Origin: Anisus vortex
Lineage: Eukaryota; Mollusca; Gastropoda; Planorbidae
Direction of reading: 5' to 3'
Length of the DNA stretch: 64,000 nt
Assembly (NCBI GenBank): GCA_949126835.1
Contig: OX421492.1
Coordinates: 42,620,998 to 42,684,997, forward strand
In this document: positions 61,501-64,000 of the stretch, one piece after another
How the letters are laid out: every line of letters begins with the position of its first letter
Position numbering within the stretch: position 1 is the first letter of the stretch
Program-made: the position numbers and the translations under genes
The notes under the pieces: generated by a model
The model's database searches: none
The model's input: the letters and a program-made list of their open reading frames with translations, nothing else
Told to the model about the DNA's origin: nothing

Positions 61501-62900
61501 ATGTATGTGATTCATGGCACAGCATAAATAAGTATGAATGTAGGCAAAAAGGCTTCCACCAAGGGTATGTTCATGATGACCTTCTGATGATCTTGATGAC
61601 AACTTAGTTAAAATAAGCTGAGGAATAGAATAAAATGCTGTCAGAAAATAATATTTATATTTTAATTCGGACCATTTTTTTAAATATATAATATGCGTTT
61701 ATGAAATAAACATGAAATAATTTTAATATCTTTAAAAGTTAACCAGCTAGACAAAAGTCATACTCTTAATCTATATATATAAGAATTGTCTGTGTGTGTA
61801 AAGTCAGATCCTCATGGTTCATTTAAAGATAGGCGCTTTGATTGGCTTAATTATTCTTTTTTACCTTTGTTATTTCTTACAAAAATAAATAAAATACCTT
61901 GCCTCTGGCATTTACCCCACCCCCCTACTTGCATAAACTCTGGTTGGTATATTGGCATTCTTAACCTCTTCTGTACCCATGGGCCTCAAAGTTGGCAAAG
62001 TGTGTAAACCAGTGATACCCTTCTATTAAGAGTACACCAATGGGCTAGCGTATATGAAGGATGTCGCCTGTTGCACATCCAAATATCCTTGCACAGGCCA
62101 GAGCCCCAAGACTTTATTGGGAGGATGGAATGTGCGCAATAATACCATACCACCAAGCCTATAGTCTGGTGTGTGTGCTACCGGGCGACAATGCAGGTAC
62201 ACAAGCCACCTTGTTAATGCTCCAAGGGGGATTCCGCAGAAGGAAAAACTGTAGTGCATGTGCCTGCAGGAAAACTACTGTATGTGACATGCCCCATCAG
62301 CAAGGGCTTGGTGTGCCCCCACCTCCATGTTACTCCTTGAAAGCTCATCTTATTTTAGAGACATGTAAAATAGGCATTCTTAACATAAGGTCAAACTATT
62401 TAATCTACGTGCACTGTTAAATAGCACAACTTATAATTCTAAACATTAACATTAACGGCTGCTAACATGGGCCCTTAGAGTTTTTTCAGCTGCTTGTGTG
62501 AAGCACAATAACTTAATCTATTTTACATTGGTAAGCAAATTAGGGATAAAAGATTATTGTACGAGTGATGTTTTAAAGGTGGACTTAATTGATAGTATAT
62601 ATTTCCTTTTGTAGTCTGGCTTCCATTTCTTTTATATGCTTTCTATGCTGATCGGAGAAAAAATGTGGTTATATGTTAGAGAAAAGTTCTACTTACTTTG
62701 AATAAATTTATAACTGAATGTCTAACAACTGATTCATTGTCAATGAGAAGTGAAGATAGTTTCTTCAAAATAATCCCATAACCATTGACATTGGAAGACA
62801 CTAACAAATCTGAATAATGATTAAGCCATAGTTCTTTTAACCCACAAAGTGCATTCACTCGTACTGTACTACTGTGATGATCACACTGGCGTAATATGTC
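52264..62900 (-). CDS. TEX10: TEX10 / Ipi1-family HEAT-repeat protein, 14 exons, N-terminus outside the window or unseen
   Basis: TEX10 is a nuclear scaffold of the PELP1-TEX10-WDR18 (rixosome) complex that acts in 60S pre-ribosome maturation and rRNA processing. Exons, minus-strand order: 62697-62900, 61261-61617, 60456-60613, 60192-60316, 59960-60087, 59211-59357, 58870-59068, 58584-58728, 55981-56189, 55696-55894, 54784-54887, 54369-54493, 53277-53387, 52264-52548. Total about 832 codons in continuous phase; the vertebrate protein is about 930. Landmarks are the HEAT-like VRVNALCGLKELW.., the Ipi1/TEX10 domain LGGSLFAYIHTYLCCAMNHI, TLMIQQTGDLLKNLIGLIST, PVLLQCWKEAR, NYLQDFESIFLNNFPY and NLALCDIMSS. 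The start codon and basic N-terminus were not found between 62901 and 64000. Ends at TAA 52264-52266; a GTATGT donor 8 bp before it (plus 52273-52274) could instead lead to a further exon. Confidence 0.9.
52614..53174. mobile_element. Short element with CAGGGTTC ends in a TEX10 intron
   Basis: Left cagggttcttattctttt, right inverse CAGGGTTCCTAATGC. The interior shows aatttaattccagac-type text shared with 56576-58121. No clear target duplication. Confidence 0.5.
53277..53387 (-). CDS. TEX10: TEX10 exon 13
   Basis: 111 bp, acceptor tgctttAG, donor |GTAAGT, phase 0. VVAKELANMCIPALPEEGYS then EIFYFFNNIEQLWKQTF. Confidence 0.83.
53462..53529. repeat. Twin perfect hairpins GAGCCGCA-TTT-TGCGGCTC
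   Basis: Two palindromes 44 bp apart: tgagccgcattttgcggctca (arms 9 bp, 53466-53486) and gagccgcattttgcggctc (arms 8 bp, 53510-53528). They are preceded by ttaactctttaactacc, which resembles the ends of TTAA-inserting elements. In a TEX10 intron. Confidence 0.7.
54369..54493 (-). CDS. TEX10: TEX10 exon 12 (3' border uncertain)
   Basis: Acceptor gtaaatAG. FVSEELELHFPTDLAKLDTD then LFFVDFKVEGGQWSRHVEIT. The only donors in phase with the next exon are a non-canonical CAG|GCTAGA (GC-AG; border 54369) or a weak CAT|GTGGAG (border 54384). The GC site is preferred for its CAG. Confidence 0.72.
54784..54887 (-). CDS. TEX10: TEX10 exon 11
   Basis: 104 bp, acceptor tttaaAG, donor |GTGAGG. ELVPLKDQLEFNGMNEQQHN then QLSNYLRFLFSLQI. 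A 24-bp tandem repeat lies just upstream of the acceptor. Confidence 0.82.
54905..55003. repeat. 24-bp tandem repeat, four copies
   Basis: Unit gacaatattagagttgtaat + acat, four nearly perfect copies about 20-120 bp upstream of the TEX10 exon 11 acceptor (on the minus strand). Confidence 0.9.
55696..55894 (-). CDS. TEX10: TEX10 exon 10
   Basis: 199 bp, acceptor tttcAG, donor |GTAAGG. FKSTLLQCKDTQAQNQFFFL then ISLGMPYTRDLLKQILYCLR. A T9 run inside (FFF) is intact in frame. Confidence 0.83.
55981..56189 (-). CDS. TEX10: TEX10 exon 9
   Basis: 209 bp, acceptor attttAG, donor |GTAATT. PIYKYERNTEIQSVLTEFCE then NLPVLLTEVIQFGNQVWLLE, helical. Confidence 0.84.
57040..57230. repeat. GC-rich repeat fragment (gccgccccc type)
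   Basis: gcgccccagggcaaaagttt.. and gccgcccccctggaagtg; resembles hAT-derived non-autonomous repeats. It stands out in AT-rich intron sequence. Family not determined. Confidence 0.4.
57283..57955. mobile_element. MITE with CAGACATGCC termini nested in the element above
   Basis: Left cagacatgccaaccccta, right inverse ggcatgtctg (57946-57955). An aaggg motif flanks both sides. The interior has mirrored aaaagagga / aaaagcggaa text. No coding capacity. Confidence 0.6.
58584..58728 (-). CDS. TEX10: TEX10 exon 8
   Basis: 145 bp, acceptor tttccccAG, donor |GTATAT. YFVNSYKAALKYYLSCSVET then AQKHLFYTLFSFMNQTWDGW. The following intron (2.4 kb) is filled with repeats. Confidence 0.84.
58870..59068 (-). 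CDS. TEX10: TEX10 exon 7
   Basis: 199 bp, acceptor ttctacAG, donor |GTAAGT. SSQLSLNLALCDIMSSFYTD then ..YIQRICQKSLNTEHTKVIVR, helical repeat region. Confidence 0.87.
59211..59357 (-). CDS. TEX10: TEX10 exon 6
   Basis: 147 bp, acceptor cttctcaAG, donor |GTTAGC. VSPEFLVRNYLQDFESIFLN then NFPYTAQALPELTKKRKRNK; the basic run KKRKRNK may be a nuclear localisation signal. Confidence 0.88.
59516..59831 (+). mobile_element. LINE ORF2 C-terminal relic
   Basis: Plus-strand text ..SSRAYIKTSRELRLKLPVW then FESVAPSLWNSLSPTQSIWD and KRIFLKELKDLSLWL, the C-terminal F...AP.LWN.LP...... segment of non-LTR RTs, with one frameshift at about 59617. In a TEX10 intron, antisense. Confidence 0.65.
59960..60087 (-). 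CDS. TEX10: TEX10 exon 5
   Basis: 128 bp, acceptor gtttcAG, donor |GTAAGA. DILLPADSLEVMSLVASVIQ then LMFVLCSTSQ; phase 0 at the end. Confidence 0.85.
60192..60316 (-). CDS. TEX10: TEX10 exon 4
   Basis: 125 bp, acceptor tttatcAG, donor |GTAATT. HELDDYITNPSSLEAFIKIA then IPVLLQCWKEARAS, matching the ..GFIEIIIPLLIECW.EA segment of vertebrate TEX10. Confidence 0.88.
60456..60613 (-). CDS. TEX10: TEX10 exon 3
   Basis: 158 bp, acceptor ttttatAG, donor |GTTAGG. Low-complexity polar linker (EALKDELGNQNASKTETHVC.. KQNSSIVTREAERKFSVLLF). Confidence 0.82.
61261..61617 (-). CDS. TEX10: TEX10 exon 2: Ipi1/TEX10 domain
   Basis: 357 bp, acceptor ttcctcAG, donor |GTTAGC. Most conserved part: GGSLFAYIHTYLCCAMNHIH then EDIKLDALLLFDALLDTFPT and MKYRSKVLQRIKRTFM. 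This is the Ipi1/TEX10 family domain. Confidence 0.93.
61969..62345. mobile_element. Second copy of the long-TIR foldback family (fragment)
   Basis: Starts cttctgtacccatgggcctc + aaagttggcaaagtgtgtaaac, as at 36501. Inside, gggcgacaatgcaggtacac and ggggattccgcagaagg match the inverse of 36975-37035. The right TIR is not found. In the intron between TEX10 exons 1 and 2. Confidence 0.65.
62697..62900 (-). CDS. TEX10: TEX10 exon 1 (first visible)
   Basis: 204 bp, acceptor ttctccAG, donor |GTAAGT, phase 0 both sides. DILRQCDHHSSTVRVNALCG then LKELW.. and ..DNESVVRHSVINLFK, two HEAT-like helices matching the TEX10 N-terminal repeat. Confidence 0.88.
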
Positions 62901-64000
62901 CTGGAGAAAAAATATTATAAGTTAGGTATATATATGAAGACTCCACTGAAAGAATGCACGTAGTCCCAGATTTTCACTTTTGAGAAAATTGAATTTTAAA
63001 CTTTGAAGACTTACCAAAGAAATACTTATTAAAATATTTACAAAAAAATTTATATTTACTAAAAGGCCATTCATTTGTAAATAAGAAAACAGAAAATCAA
63101 TGATTTTTATGCACAAATAAAATTATTTTTATGGTCAAATTTCAGAACACACCCTAAATTGGACTATGTGCATTCTTCCAAAGTATTCAGAAATTTTATA
63201 GTTTTTTTGTCAAATAATAAAAATGTATCAAATAAGTCTTAAGATTATTGTTAATACTTTGCTTTGGTATTTTAGAATGTAAAAAAGTTGAAAGCTTGTT
63301 GTTAAAATATTCTTTTTTCACTTTTCAATTTTTGCTGATTTGACATAAATTGTTAACCTTCCTTCTTCATGTGTCATTGCTTTAAAGCATTCCAGCCCTT
63401 TAAAAAACATTTGTAAAAAATGAAATAATTTTGAGGCAGTTTTATTTACTAATATTAAAAGAAATTAAAGAAAATAAACCAGATGTATACAGAGACAAAT
63501 ATAATTATTAAGAAATATATTGTACATGCTAAGATTTCTCTCTCTAAACATTTGGGTAATTCTACCCACCCCCACCCCTCACCCACACATACCTTCATTA
63601 TTGGGTTAACATTTAGAAATAAGAAAATAAAATCAAAATTAATAATGATAAAACTAGAATCTATAGGCATATGTTTTCCACTCATATATTACTTGAGGCC
63701 TAATTATGTTGAGCGTAAAAAATAAAAATACTAAAATAATTGAAGGCTTAATAAGAGCTAGTCTAGTTCTACTCTACCCTACATCATAATGGCACAGCTA
63801 ATGCAACATGCTTATGAATATTTAAAACAGTTTTAGTTATCTATAATAATTGTAACTAGCCTGTTAATGAAGTTTTAATTGTTAAGTTGTTCCAAACACT
63901 GTCATAAAATGATTTAAAGAAAGCTTCAATGCTTCCTTAGGCTTTATTATAGACTGTTATAGCCTAGGCCTATGCAATCGGAGAACTAAAACAGTGTAGG
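62901..64000. other. TEX10 upstream intron, nothing recognised
   Basis: AT-rich sequence 5' of the first visible TEX10 exon. I looked for the basic N-terminal exon on the minus strand and did not find one. The open frames at 63455-63725 show no family resemblance. Confidence 0.5.

Noticed and set aside
63455..63725. Overlapping frames as TEX10 N-terminal exon
   Set aside because: Lack the basic residues and splice borders expected; composition is that of intron.

Overview
The window is eukaryotic, AT-rich, intron-rich and packed with repeats. Intron/exon structure, SINEs with tRNA-like heads, non-LTR retrotransposons, hAT elements and minisatellites rule out a prokaryote. The gene content (a fibrocystin-L homologue, a TEX10 homologue, THAP and P2X7-ballast relics) and the style of the repeats suggest an invertebrate metazoan, most likely a gastropod mollusc. 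The species assignment is inference only.

Layout. (1) 1.0-32.6 kb, minus strand: 17 consecutive exons of a PKHD1L1 (fibrocystin-L) homologue. They encode about 614 residues with three IPT/TIG domains and a PA14 domain. All exon phases join without a break. The signal-peptide exon was not found, and the gene runs off the left edge. (2) Its introns hold a 34-bp minisatellite (about 97 copies), a 42-bp minisatellite (54 copies, open on the minus strand), a Tigger element whose end has been amplified into ten 49-bp repeats, a solo LTR inside a LINE tail, a hAT element with a SINE in it, and a 5.6-kb element with 8-bp target duplication that carries a THAP-domain relic (+) and a three-exon P2X7-ballast pseudogene (-). 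(3) 32.7-52 kb: a transposon graveyard with a LINE relic, a ZMYM/DUF4371-type hAT with TIRs and TSD, a long-TIR foldback element, hAT fragments, an intact 719-codon RT/RNase H open frame, an RTE-like LINE split by a TIR element, and a 49-bp minisatellite. (4) 52.2-62.9 kb, minus strand: 14 exons (about 830 codons) of a TEX10/Ipi1-type HEAT-repeat gene, complete except for its N-terminal exon(s).

The two host genes are unrelated: a secreted or membrane-bound receptor-like ectodomain and a nuclear ribosome-biogenesis scaffold. The most unusual objects are the composite THAP + ballast element at 24,658-30,298 and the way several satellites and SINEs here can be traced to identifiable transposon parts. 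Intron stretches not listed contain nothing I recognise.
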